Shown: positions 24,059 to 32,626, numbered from the stretch's first letter. The stretch is 39,702 bases of DNA from Spirochaetaceae bacterium (GCA_003556605.1 PWQX01000228.1:1-39702), one strand, 5' to 3'. Numbers and translations are program-made. Notes: generated from the sequence alone by a model not told the origin.

Positions 24059-26590
24059 CTAAACGGCGCGTGCGTTGGCGGCATCGCGGGCCTCTGCGAG
24101 CTGGTCGTGGTCTATCATATCGCGTTTGGCCAGCCCGTCGATCAATGCCTCCACTACGTCGGGGTCGAACTGAGTACATTTGTTTGTGAGCAGCTCCAGC
24201 AGAGCCTCCCGCTGGCTGAGCGCCGGCCGATACAGGCGGTCTTCAGTCATAGCATGCCAGGCATCGGCAACGCTGATAATCCGCGCAACGAGCGGGATCT
24301 CTTCTCCGGCCAGCCCACGAGGATATCCGGTACCGTCGTATCGCTCTTGATGCGCCAGAATGACCTCAGCTACGGGCCGAAAATGATCGAACTTCTGCAG
24401 TAGATCGGCGCCGAGCTGAGAGTGTGTCTTCATAGTCTCCCATTCGTCTTGGGTCAGTTTGCCCCGCTTGAACAGCACCCGATCCGGAATTCCGATCTTG
24501 CCGATATCGTGCAGCAGCAACGCCTCGCGAACACTGGTATCGACTTCGATACCCAGCTCCTCGGCGATAATTGTACCGTAGGTCAACACATCGATAGCGT
24601 GCCCGGCTGTATAGCGGTCCTTGAGCTCCAGAGACTGAGAAAAGCTCAGCGATAATTCGTTCATGCGCGCCTCCAGTTCTTCGGCCCGGACCGACGCTTC
24701 GTGCAGTCGCCGAGTGGCCACGAGGTTTCTGATCCGCGCATCCAGTTCGCGGATGATTATGGGTTTTGCCAAGTAGTCGTCCGCGCCGGTTTCAAGCCCT
24801 TCGATACGCGCATCGACCTCGAACTTGGCGGTCGTCAGGATCACCGGAATAGCGGCGGTGCGCTCGGCCGATTTAATCGCCGCGAGTAAGTCATAACCAT
24901 CCATACGGGGCATCATGATATCCGAAACCACCACGTCGGGAAGCTCGTGCTCCTGCTGTTCCAACCAATCCCACCCGGCTTGCCCGTCCGCCGCCACGTG
25001 TACGTAATGGCCCAGCCGCGCGAGCATGGTAGCTACATACTCGCGGAGATCGTCGTTATCCTCCACGTACAGCACCCGCACACCATCTCCGGCGTCTCCG
25101 GCTCCACTCATCTGTGCCGAAAAGCATTTTGGTGAGGACGCCGCATCTGAGAATACCATGTTGTATACCGTCATACCGGTAGCGTCATCAAACCGCCGCG
25201 GTCCGCGCCGGCGATCCTCCCCCTCGAACGGGCGGTCGGACTGACGCCGGTCACCGCTGCGACGCTCAATATCCGCGTCCGGCTCGCGTTTCTCCAGGTC
25301 TATCGGCAATCGCAAGCTGAAAGTGCTGCCGCGCCCCACGTGGCTCGCGACCGATATGGTGCCGTGCTGCATGTCCACCGCTTCCTTGACGATCGCGAGC
25401 CCAAGACCGGTGCCTTCGTAACGTCTCGTAAGCGACCCGTCCACCTGCCGGAACCGTTCGAAGATCTTCTCTAAGTGCTCCCCTGAGATTCCTTCACCGG
25501 TGTCGGCAATCGCGATCTCTATGAACTCCTCGTCGGCCGAGAGCTGCACGGTAACGCAGCCGGCCGGTGTGAACTTGATCGCGTTCCGCACGAGGTTGGT
25601 GAGGATCCGTTCAAGCTTCTCGCGGTCCAAATATACGTTCGGGACCTCATTCGCCACATGGTAGCTGAGCTTTAGACCTTTGCGGTCCGCCACATCGCTG
25701 AATGCCGAAACCACCCCTTTCACCGCTTCGAGAACACTGGTGCGAGACAGGCGCAGGCGCATTCTACCGGCTTCGAATTTGGCGAAGTCCAACATCTGGT
25801 TGATCATATCGAGCAACCGCAGCGCATTCCGGTAGACCTGAGCAACCAGCGCAAGTTGATCCGGCTCCAACTCGCCGACATCACCCTCGTACAGGCTATA
25901 GACCGGCCCGATAATCGAAGTTAACGGGGTTCTCACCTCGTGACTGATATTCGCGAAGAACTGGGACTTCAGCGTGTCGAGCTCGGTCAAGTCCTCATTT
26001 GCACGCGCCAGGCGATAGCGCGCGACAAACTCCCGCCGTCTCATTTCCGTTGAGAGGTAAGAGCTGATGATCACCAGGATGATGGTGGATACCAAGAAGA
26101 AGTTGTTGTTCACAAACGCTCGGTAGTTGGTTACGCCACCGGTCATGAACACCGGTACGAGAAAAGAAATGTATACGATAAGGCACACGATCGCCGTGCG
26201 CTTGACGTCGAGCGGCAGCATGAAGAGAAACACGATCAAGACAAGATTGATCCCGGCGTAATACGGGCTGCTATAGCCTCCGGCGAGATGCACCATCGCG
26301 ACGATCGAGGTCGCCCAAATAACGTAGGCCGCGATACCGAGCTCGCGCGCATAACGCCGTCCGAACGATGTCTCAACGGCAAAAAAAATCGCTATGGTGG
26401 TAACTACTGCAGCCGAACGGAGGGCCAAAAAGGTTGTGAACAGGCTCGGATAGGCGACATAGTCGAGCACCGAGAAGAGCGCGATCAGCACCGCAGCCGG
26501 GATGGCCGCGAAACGCACGTCGCGCGCAGCTTTTTCTATAGATTCGTTGCGAAAGCCGTCTTCAATCGCGCGTTTATCATCCCGCTGCAT
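24059..26590 (-). CDS. Multi-spanning hybrid histidine kinase-REC-HD-GYP protein
   Basis: A membrane receptor of 843 residues. Six or so helices (about 28-180) have short loops and include a GGYSSPYYAGINLVL segment. HisKA follows with H217 (FANISHEVRTPL), then an ATPase with N-box LTNLVRNAIKF, G1 ADTGEGI and G2 GTGLGLAI. An Arg-rich linker (443-467, RRSGDRRQSDRPFEGEDRRR) joins it to a REC domain (505-625; acidic E510-D511, phosphoacceptor D557, K609). The HD-GYP domain (655-830) has H664, H694-D695 (LLHDIGKIGIPD) and H747-Q-E-R-Y-D-G-T-G-Y-P757. The expected output is phospho-controlled hydrolysis of c-di-GMP. It is last in the acyl-ligase operon, 13 bp after the ACP gene. The same operon encodes three PilZ motifs, so it probably sets the c-di-GMP level they read. 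The ligand is unknown; a lipid signal made by the operon is my inference. Confidence 0.93.
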   Translation of the reverse strand: MQRDDKRAIEDGFRNESIEKAARDVRFAAIPAAVLIALFSVLDYVAYPSLFTTFLALRSAAVVTTIAIFFAVETSFGRRYARELGIAAYVIWATSIVAMVHLAGGYSSPYYAGINLVLIVFLFMLPLDVKRTAIVCLIVYISFLVPVFMTGGVTNYRAFVNNNFFLVSTIILVIISSYLSTEMRRREFVARYRLARANEDLTELDTLKSQFFANISHEVRTPLTSIIGPVYSLYEGDVGELEPDQLALVAQVYRNALRLLDMINQMLDFAKFEAGRMRLRLSRTSVLEAVKGVVSAFSDVADRKGLKLSYHVANEVPNVYLDREKLERILTNLVRNAIKFTPAGCVTVQLSADEEFIEIAIADTGEGISGEHLEKIFERFRQVDGSLTRRYEGTGLGLAIVKEAVDMQHGTISVASHVGRGSTFSLRLPIDLEKREPDADIERRSGDRRQSDRPFEGEDRRRGPRRFDDATGMTVYNMVFSDAASSPKCFSAQMSGAGDAGDGVRVLYVEDNDDLREYVATMLARLGHYVHVAADGQAGWDWLEQQEHELPDVVVSDIMMPRMDGYDLLAAIKSAERTAAIPVILTTAKFEVDARIEGLETGADDYLAKPIIIRELDARIRNLVATRRLHEASVRAEELEARMNELSLSFSQSLELKDRYTAGHAIDVLTYGTIIAEELGIEVDTSVREALLLHDIGKIGIPDRVLFKRGKLTQDEWETMKTHSQLGADLLQKFDHFRPVAEVILAHQERYDGTGYPRGLAGEEIPLVARIISVADAWHAMTEDRLYRPALSQREALLELLTNKCTQFDPDVVEALIDGLAKRDMIDHDQLAEARDAANARAV

Positions 26591-26603
26591 GCATCAGTCC
26601 ACT

Positions 26604-26846
26604 TCAACGCTTAGTAGGCGCTTCAAAGTACTCGATAAACTCGCCGATGGTCTCCAGCTCGGCGCAGGCTTCTTCATCTACCTCAACACCAAGTTTCTGC
26701 TCGCAAGCGGCAAGCAGCTGAAGACCGAGCAAGCTGTCGATCCCCAGCTCTTCCCGAACCCGCACATCGTCATGCAGTTGCTCTACCCGCACTTTGCAGA
26801 CCTCGGAGAATACCTTACGAATCGTCTCGCGTACGTTCTCTTGCAC
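26604..26846 (-). CDS. Acyl carrier protein
   Basis: A four-helix carrier of 80 residues from GTG 26846. The phosphopantetheine site is S38 in ELGIDSLLGLQLL, with the usual acidic helix 2 surroundings. The helix 1 region ETIRKVFSEVCKVRVEQL and the C-terminal ETIGEFIEYF fit the family. It is 21 bp downstream of the AMP-ligase-fold gene and 13 bp upstream of the receptor kinase. This is a dedicated pathway carrier rather than housekeeping AcpP, which usually lies in the fab cluster. It probably receives or presents the acyl chain handled by the ligase and the LuxD-like domain. Confidence 0.93.
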   Translation of the reverse strand: MQENVRETIRKVFSEVCKVRVEQLHDDVRVREELGIDSLLGLQLLAACEQKLGVEVDEEACAELETIGEFIEYFEAPTKR

Positions 26847-26867
26847 TTGTCTTATACCCTACATCAC

Positions 26868-28310
26868 TTATCGTCCTGTAAGCTCAATACCTTGGGGAAT
26901 TTTGTACCCCGCTAACCGTTCGCCGAGATACTCCCGCAGCTGGCCGGCAGTGGGTATTGCGGCTTTCGCACTGCCGCTGTCCGTTGTTACCACAGCCCGC
27001 AGTCTGTTGCCGTCGAGCGCCACCTTGACCTCATATACTCTCGGGTGACGGAGAATTGCCGTGCGCACTTCCGCGAGGTCAACCATAAGCCCATTAACCT
27101 TACGCGTAGCTTTTCGCTCGCGCGCGAAGCACAGGTGGCCGTCAGCCAGGCGAAAGACATCTCCGGTGTGAAACCAGCCTTCCGGGCTCAGCGCAGCGTC
27201 GGTCTCCGCCGGTCTACGGTAGTACCCGCGACTAACCCCGGCGCCTCGTATCAGCAGCTCGCCGTCCTCTTCTGCAAGCTTGACCTCCAGACCCGAAACC
27301 GGCGGCCCGTCCGTTCCTGAACGCGCCCGGCCGCGCAGATTCAAACTCGCCGGCGTGCACTCGGTTAGTCCGTAGCCGTTCAAGACCTCATGAGCAAGGG
27401 TGGCACGGAACCTCTGATACTGCTCGACGGTTAAACGACTGCCGCCGGTGACCAGAAGCTCGACACCTATCCCTGATGTATCGGACGGAGGAAACCGAGC
27501 CAACAGTTCAGCGATCTCGGGAACAACAGGCAAGAAATCAACCGCCTCGGCCGTAATGATACGGTGCAGACGCCGTGGATGCATGCTGTGACACAACACT
27601 GCAGTGATGTCGTACAGCAGAGGCAGAAACACACACGCAACCAGGCCGTAGATGTGTGCCATCGGCAGTACCACCAGCATCGTGCGACACCGCGCCGCAT
27701 CAATGCAGCCGGCCAAGACTTCCGCGCCGTGGCGATACTGCGCCTGTGAAACCACCGCGCCGAGCGGATAGCCGTGTCCCCGGTAGGTGAAGTTTATCGA
27801 GGCCGTGCCGTCGGCTACCGCCGTTGTACCCGCAGGCGGCGGTCCCAAGGGTGAGGCGGGCGAGGCAGGATTCGGTCGATACGAGGACCATGAATCCTCC
27901 GACCGTCCAAGTTTGTTACCGTCGCGAATGAGTACGATTCGGTCTCCGCAGTAGGGTGCAAGGTGTTCGCGATGAGCGGACTCGGTAATCAGCGCGTGCG
28001 GCTGCAAATCCCGGAAAATCGCGGATAGCTCCAGTGCGCGGTAGTCGAGCTTCAGCGGAGCAAAGACTGTGTCACGCGAGAGCAGCGCGATAATCGTAGC
28101 GGCGTAAAACGCGGAATTATGCAAAAACACGGCGACGCGCATCCCCGGCTCAACGCCGCTCTCATCGAGGCTGCACCCCACGCGATGTACGAGCCGCACG
28201 AACTCGGCGCCGGTCCAGACGCTGCGGTGCTCTTTCGCACCGTACTCCACGAAAACAGGTGCGGCCTCGCGAGCAGCCGCGCGTGCAACCAACTCACCCG
28301 CCAAGCTCAC
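26868..28310 (-). CDS. AMP-ligase-fold (acyl-CoA/ACP synthetase-like) protein with altered catalytic motifs
   Basis: An ANL-superfamily protein of 480 residues. Recognisable: the HIYG region (LPMAHIYGLVACVF), A5 (NGYGLTECTPASLN), A7 (GWFHTGDVF), the A8 hinge (ERKATRKVNGLMVDLAEV) and the start of the C-terminal subdomain (LAGYKIPQGIEL). Two things are odd. The phosphate-binding A3 loop, normally like TSGTTGxPKG, reads FTYRGHGYPLG (174-184), without the Lys. The protein ends at ELTGR, before the A10 loop that carries the adenylation lysine (GKxxR). The GTG start overlaps the fusion gene's stop (GTGA), so the two are translationally coupled, and the carrier protein follows. It may activate a fatty or hydroxy acid onto the ACP, or act as an acyl-binding or transfer partner. 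Fold certain, activity uncertain. Confidence 0.85.
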   Translation of the reverse strand: MSLAGELVARAAAREAAPVFVEYGAKEHRSVWTGAEFVRLVHRVGCSLDESGVEPGMRVAVFLHNSAFYAATIIALLSRDTVFAPLKLDYRALELSAIFRDLQPHALITESAHREHLAPYCGDRIVLIRDGNKLGRSEDSWSSYRPNPASPASPLGPPPAGTTAVADGTASINFTYRGHGYPLGAVVSQAQYRHGAEVLAGCIDAARCRTMLVVLPMAHIYGLVACVFLPLLYDITAVLCHSMHPRRLHRIITAEAVDFLPVVPEIAELLARFPPSDTSGIGVELLVTGGSRLTVEQYQRFRATLAHEVLNGYGLTECTPASLNLRGRARSGTDGPPVSGLEVKLAEEDGELLIRGAGVSRGYYRRPAETDAALSPEGWFHTGDVFRLADGHLCFARERKATRKVNGLMVDLAEVRTAILRHPRVYEVKVALDGNRLRAVVTTDSGSAKAAIPTAGQLREYLGERLAGYKIPQGIELTGR

Positions 28311-31300
28311 GGCTTCACCCCGACAACCACCACTGCCTGAGGCGGTTCACCCATCGCAGCTTCACTGTGCTCGATCACGAAGCCGGCATTCTGCAACAGC
28401 GCAGCCAGTTCCTCAGCGGTATAGAAACGAAAATATCCCTCCTCTTCGAGCTCGAATAGACCGGCGGCCTCGTTCAGCATCTCGCGAGCATGAGCGAGAT
28501 CATCCTCGGTCCCGCCGTTGCGTTCGCTGTACCGCGCGGTCAGCTCGGCAATGTATTCGGTGAAAATGGTCGAAATATCGCTGTCAGGCCGCATACTGGA
28601 AATCACGATTCGCCCGCCCGGTGCGAGCAGACGCCAAAGCTCTTCAACCGCATACTGGGGATTGAAGAGGTAGGAGATGAAAAGGCTCGCAACCACCACG
28701 TCGAACACGCCGTGCGGAAACAGCGGTTCCGCGAACACCGGGCCGCGGCCGAATCGCAGCGAGTGAAACCGCAAGTTCTCGGCCCGTAAGCTGCTGAGCT
28801 CCGGTTCTCTGAAATGCTGCGCGGGTGTGCCGGCGTTACTCTCGCTCTGCTGCGCGCCGAGAAAGTCCTCGGGATTCACGCGCCCGCGTACCACCCGCGC
28901 CGCGAGGTTGAGATCGGCGATTACTGCGCCCGCGTCGGCGCCGCAGCGATCAAGCACCTTGGAGCGCAGCATCTCATCAAGCGGCTCACCGCGCACCGCA
29001 GCCTCGAGCTCAGGCCGCGCGCAGGCAAGCAGGCAGTCAAGGTGCACGTTCGTCAAGCCCTCAACCTTTCCTCGAAGGTACTCGGGATCAACCGTCGCGT
29101 TATCGCGCATGCGGATAAACGGAACGAAACGGCTCGGTTCGAAGTCGCCAACCTCAAAGTGTAGACTACACGGTAAGCACGAGCAGTCCTCGAGCACCGC
29201 ATCCGCCTTTTCCCGCGCACTTTCAAGCGCTGCGGGAACAAGATCAAGCGCCGTAACTGCCACCGGCGGGTTTGGGCTGCGTTGCACGAGGTCGGTCAGC
29301 AATCGTTCGAGGAACAGTCCTGTTCCACAGCCGATGTCGGCAACGCGCGCCCCTGCCGTCACCGCCGCGAGCTCTACCTCGCGATCAAGAAAGCGCCGAA
29401 ACGGTCCAATATTACGATATACGTCGTAGCCCCCACCGCTATCGCCGGCCCCGATGAGATAGCGCTCCCAATAAGTGCCGGGATCAAGCACGTGCTTTTG
29501 CTCAAGCCGCTCGCGCTCACGGGTTACCAGCTCCAGCAGTTCCTCCCGATTCGGGTGCACCGCTTCAACCGTTTCCCGGTGAAGACCGGCAAAAATGCGT
29601 GTCGCAATCAGGGAGAAGGTGGCAATCGCGTCATCACTTGTGCGTAGGTTATGACCGGCGGGAATGCAGATTACCTCGCGCTGCGCCGGGGCTGCAATGC
29701 TCATAATATCGACCACGTCATCGGCGGTTACCCATTTGTCGTGCTCCCCGTAGATCCACAACACCGGCACGCGAACATCCGCCATATCGGCGCGCGCGTC
29801 CGAAACAGTGGCGTACCCATGCTCCACCAAGTCCTCGGCAATCACGTCAAGGTTCACCAAATGACCCAAGAGACCACAGATACCCATGGGGACACCGAGC
29901 TTGAAGTTACCAACCGGGTCTACACCGCCGAGGGTGTTTACAAGCGCCGGTTGCCCGGCGGCAACCCCCATCACACTCACCCAACCCACGATGCGCTCGG
30001 CGTTCCGCGGATCCAAGGCAACCTTGCGACCCTCTAGCGCCGACATGCTGAAGGTGACCGGCACTACCCCGAGTGCTTGGAACAGATCAGTGCTACCGGC
30101 AAACTCTATGGTGGTCTGAAGATCACGTAAGCCCTGCGAAATGCTGAAGCGAAGCATATCGCAGCCGCGTTCCTCCTCGTTCACGCTCGAGTAGCTTTCA
30201 CCGGGCCGGTCGATGCCGTCGTATCGAATGGTGACCAGGTCTCGACCGTAGCGGGCAAACGTCGCGGTGAGTACCGCCGCGAGCGGCGCCAGCGCCTCCT
30301 TCTTCTTACCAAACGCCGGCGGAAGAATCACTACCGGCGCCGAGCGTCCGAATCCGGTAGCGTTGATAAGCGCTTTGATCGGCCGACCTTGGCGGTCGTA
30401 GTACGTCACCAGACGGGCAACCGCGGCGTCGCCCAACGGAGCGCTCGCCCCCGCCTGCTTCAAGAGCTGCCATTCTCTTTCACTTACGCTGCGAATCATT
30501 GGATTGCCGCGTTCAACACCGGACTCTATTCCGATGATGGCTTGCTTGCCCTCCGGGCCGGCCTGTATTGTTGCGTGCCGGAGCTCGCCCCTCCGTCTTC
30601 CGGCACCGGTGTCGAAGCGCAGCCCCGCACCGATCTCCAGAAACTCGTGCACGCCTTCGGCTACGTGAAACACGCACCGCAAGCCTCTTGTGCTGCTGTC
30701 CAGCAACCGGCCGATGAACTGCCGCCCGGGAAGCCGGTCAAGCTCAACGCTTACCCGCGTTCCGCTACCGGCCGGACGATCGCGATGAGCGCCGCGTTTC
30801 TCAGAGCGGTAGAGCTGTTCCGGCATAACCAACTCAACGGTATCCTCCCTCACCGCCGAGACCACCGTCTTGAAAAAGAAGCTTCCGCCGTCGACACTCA
30901 AGCCGCCGTACAGGCGAACCCCCTGATCAAGCGGGTCACGCTCGGAAAAGGCGTCACGCGGAATCATCAACGCAGGCCGCGCCGAAAGCAACTCGGTATG
31001 CACCACCCGCTGGTCGCCCTCCAACATGAGTTGTAGGCAACGGCCGAGTACGCAGGCGCTGCGCAGCAAGGCAGCGGCGTCCTCCGTTGCTACCGAGTAG
31101 TCGGCCTCATACTCGGCACGATATACTATGCGCTCGAATATCGCGCGTAGAGCGGCTCCGGAGCTCTGCGCTACCACGAAGTTGCGCAGTCGCGCCGCGT
31201 CTATTTCATTGACGCGGGATATGTTGAGGCCGGCGGTCGAATACTCCGCGAATCGTTCGCTGTGCACGTGCACCACCTGCGCGCCCACCACAATTGAGCG

Positions 31301-31813
31301 CTGGTCGCCCGGGAGCCGGAACCGTAGGTCCAGCGTCTCGTCAACTCGCAGCGTTCCCGCGAACCGGAGCTGCAGACCCTCGGTGGAGATGTTATCGATA
31401 CTCCGGACCCGTAGATCGCCCCGCCGGCATTCTACCGGGGTAATACTACAGTCCACCCGAGGCAGTTTGCGTGCATCGAAGGCGCCCGCATGCTCGCCGT
31501 GCCGCACGAACGCCGCTCGGATAAACTCAGTGACGAACTCGCGCTCCCGGTCGGTTCGGAAATTGAACTCCAGCGCGGTCTGATTACCCTCTCCTTGCCC
31601 GGCATCGCCGGTACGGCGAACCGCGCGCACCGGTATCTGAAGCTGCTGTTCACTTCCGGGAAGGTTGAAGCTAACCGACTGCGGCTTGGCCTTCTTCGGA
31701 AGCTCAATCCGCATTCCCGACCTGCTGATATCAATGCTGCGCGCTCGCAGTTGCCCATTTTCTGTCGCGCATTCTACCCAACCTCGGTGTCGAACTCGTG
31801 AATGCCGGCGCAT
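28307..31813 (-). CDS. Triple-PilZ / LuxD-like acyltransferase / SAM methyltransferase fusion
   Basis: A cytoplasmic protein of 1168 residues from ATG 31813 (GGGGGA nine nt upstream). An in-frame TTG at 31864 coincides with the -35 box and is rejected as start. There are three PilZ motif pairs: RRHSR (2-6) with DISRSG (28-33), RKLPR (115-119) with NISTEG (141-146), RGAHR (340-344) with DSSTRG (372-377). About 490-745 is an alpha/beta hydrolase resembling LuxD, the acyl transferase of bacterial luminescence: TFSMS with S589, EHDKWV with D692 and GHNL with H721 form the triad. About 780-1168 is a class I methyltransferase (DIGCGTG, 826-832; ALDLVP; FDVVVASLF; LLAPGGRIVISS) interrupted by a Cys-containing insert. 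It heads the four-gene operon. Inferred role: c-di-GMP-controlled release or transfer of an acyl group coupled to methylation. Confidence 0.87.
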   Translation of the reverse strand: MRRHSRVRHRGWVECATENGQLRARSIDISRSGMRIELPKKAKPQSVSFNLPGSEQQLQIPVRAVRRTGDAGQGEGNQTALEFNFRTDREREFVTEFIRAAFVRHGEHAGAFDARKLPRVDCSITPVECRRGDLRVRSIDNISTEGLQLRFAGTLRVDETLDLRFRLPGDQRSIVVGAQVVHVHSERFAEYSTAGLNISRVNEIDAARLRNFVVAQSSGAALRAIFERIVYRAEYEADYSVATEDAAALLRSACVLGRCLQLMLEGDQRVVHTELLSARPALMIPRDAFSERDPLDQGVRLYGGLSVDGGSFFFKTVVSAVREDTVELVMPEQLYRSEKRGAHRDRPAGSGTRVSVELDRLPGRQFIGRLLDSSTRGLRCVFHVAEGVHEFLEIGAGLRFDTGAGRRRGELRHATIQAGPEGKQAIIGIESGVERGNPMIRSVSEREWQLLKQAGASAPLGDAAVARLVTYYDRQGRPIKALINATGFGRSAPVVILPPAFGKKKEALAPLAAVLTATFARYGRDLVTIRYDGIDRPGESYSSVNEEERGCDMLRFSISQGLRDLQTTIEFAGSTDLFQALGVVPVTFSMSALEGRKVALDPRNAERIVGWVSVMGVAAGQPALVNTLGGVDPVGNFKLGVPMGICGLLGHLVNLDVIAEDLVEHGYATVSDARADMADVRVPVLWIYGEHDKWVTADDVVDIMSIAAPAQREVICIPAGHNLRTSDDAIATFSLIATRIFAGLHRETVEAVHPNREELLELVTRERERLEQKHVLDPGTYWERYLIGAGDSGGGYDVYRNIGPFRRFLDREVELAAVTAGARVADIGCGTGLFLERLLTDLVQRSPNPPVAVTALDLVPAALESAREKADAVLEDCSCLPCSLHFEVGDFEPSRFVPFIRMRDNATVDPEYLRGKVEGLTNVHLDCLLACARPELEAAVRGEPLDEMLRSKVLDRCGADAGAVIADLNLAARVVRGRVNPEDFLGAQQSESNAGTPAQHFREPELSSLRAENLRFHSLRFGRGPVFAEPLFPHGVFDVVVASLFISYLFNPQYAVEELWRLLAPGGRIVISSMRPDSDISTIFTEYIAELTARYSERNGGTEDDLAHAREMLNEAAGLFELEEEGYFRFYTAEELAALLQNAGFVIEHSEAAMGEPPQAVVVVGVKP

Positions 31814-31836
31814 AAAGGCTGTTCCCCCATACTCTG

Positions 31837-31864
31837 ATTGTATGCTTTCGACCGCTTGGGTCAA
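31837..31864 (-). promoter_or_regulatory. Promoter of the PilZ/LuxD-like/AMP-ligase/ACP/HD-GYP operon
   Basis: Read leftward: TTGACC (31864-31859), a 16-bp spacer and TACAAT (31842-31837). Initiation at about 31830 gives a short leader containing GGGGGA before the ATG at 31813. Both hexamers and the spacing equal those at 5278-5305. Confidence 0.65.
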
Positions 31865-31897
31865 ATTTCCAGGCGAAACGCCGGGGAGAAACGCAGC

Positions 31898-31923
31898 AGA
31901 GGCCGCTCCTGTGAGCGGCCTCT
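31898..31923 (-). terminator. Perfect 11-bp GC-rich hairpin between the periplasmic-protein gene and the PilZ operon
   Basis: AGAGGCCGCTC (31898-31908), loop CTGT, GAGCGGCCTCT (31913-31923). It lies about 40 bp past the stop of the 191-residue periplasmic protein and upstream of the PilZ operon promoter. No U-tract follows on either strand, so it may be a U-less terminator or an mRNA 3'-end stabiliser. Confidence 0.55.
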
Positions 31924-31965
31924 ATACTGAGTGACATGCGAATTGGACTATTCCGATGGGCGTGT

Positions 31966-32541
31966 CTATCTGCGGCTGCCTCGCGACGGAGCACGATCAC
32001 GCCGGGCGCGTTCAAAGGTCTCTTCCTCGTCACGCTCAATCTCCGCTCGCGATCGCACATGCTCACGGGCCTGGGTGCGTGGTGCATCGTCGCGCCCGTC
32101 GAGCGGCTTACGGTCCAAGGCCAGCCCACGAGCGTCATCGACGCGCTCAGCTCGCGGCTCGCTTACCGCGTTGCGCCGCTCACCGGAGCCCGCCCACAAC
32201 GGGTAGCGCGCCTCGTGCCAGAACCCCTCGAGTTCACCGCCGGTTGCAAGGGTCATCGGCGCGATGTAGTCCGGGATCGAGAAGCCTCGCACCTCAGCGG
32301 CAGCGCCGTCGGCAAGCGGGAGATCCTTCTCATGGCCGTAGCGTCCCATCATCAATTGGTAGCTCCCCTCATCGGTGTCGACAAACCACTCGTCGTCCCG
32401 ATAGTCGAGACTTCCGCTCACGTCGACGGCCTGCCCGTCGCGAGCGACATCGCGCCCAATCGTCCGCGCATTGTGGCCGAACACCCCAAAAGTCACTGCC
32501 GCGGCCATTATCGTCGCGATCAGTATTGTCTGTGTACGCAT
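31966..32541 (-). CDS. Small periplasmic protein linked to the efflux two-component system
   Basis: A protein of 191 residues. A signal peptide (1-22, MRTQTILIATIMAAAVTFGV) is followed by a compact beta-rich domain (about 35-110) with VSGSLDYRDDEWFVDTDEG and YQLMMGRYGHEKDLPLADG, the look of a small OB-like or YgiW-type fold. The C-terminal 75 residues are very rich in Arg, Asp and Glu and look disordered (RSRAEIERDEEETFERAR). The ATG follows a strong GAGGAGG. It lies 188 bp downstream of the kinase gene in the same direction and has its own candidate regulator site at 32609-32626. A stress-induced envelope protein or signal modulator of the kinase is plausible. No function is known to me. Confidence 0.8.
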   Translation of the reverse strand: MRTQTILIATIMAAAVTFGVFGHNARTIGRDVARDGQAVDVSGSLDYRDDEWFVDTDEGSYQLMMGRYGHEKDLPLADGAAAEVRGFSIPDYIAPMTLATGGELEGFWHEARYPLWAGSGERRNAVSEPRAERVDDARGLALDRKPLDGRDDAPRTQAREHVRSRAEIERDEEETFERARRDRAPSRGSRR

Positions 32542-32608
32542 TTTCGTACCTCCTCAACTAATTCTGCACATACTGTAGGCTTCTCGGGTGTGACGGCCGT
32601 GGAGCAAA

Positions 32609-32626
32609 TGTGAAGAGTACGTGAGT
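32609..32626. promoter_or_regulatory. Candidate OmpR-type regulator site upstream of the periplasmic protein gene
   Basis: TGTGAAG (32609-32615) and CGTGAGT (32620-32626) form a direct repeat with 11-bp phasing, the arrangement bound by OmpR/PhoB-family dimers. The same TGTGAAG half-site occurs around the regulator and efflux promoters at 34737-34936. Confidence 0.4.

Noticed and set aside
26847-26868. Frameshift hiding the missing A10 motif of the AMP-ligase-fold protein
   Set aside because: Only 21 bp separate its stop from the ACP start, and no frame there encodes a GKxxR-like loop.
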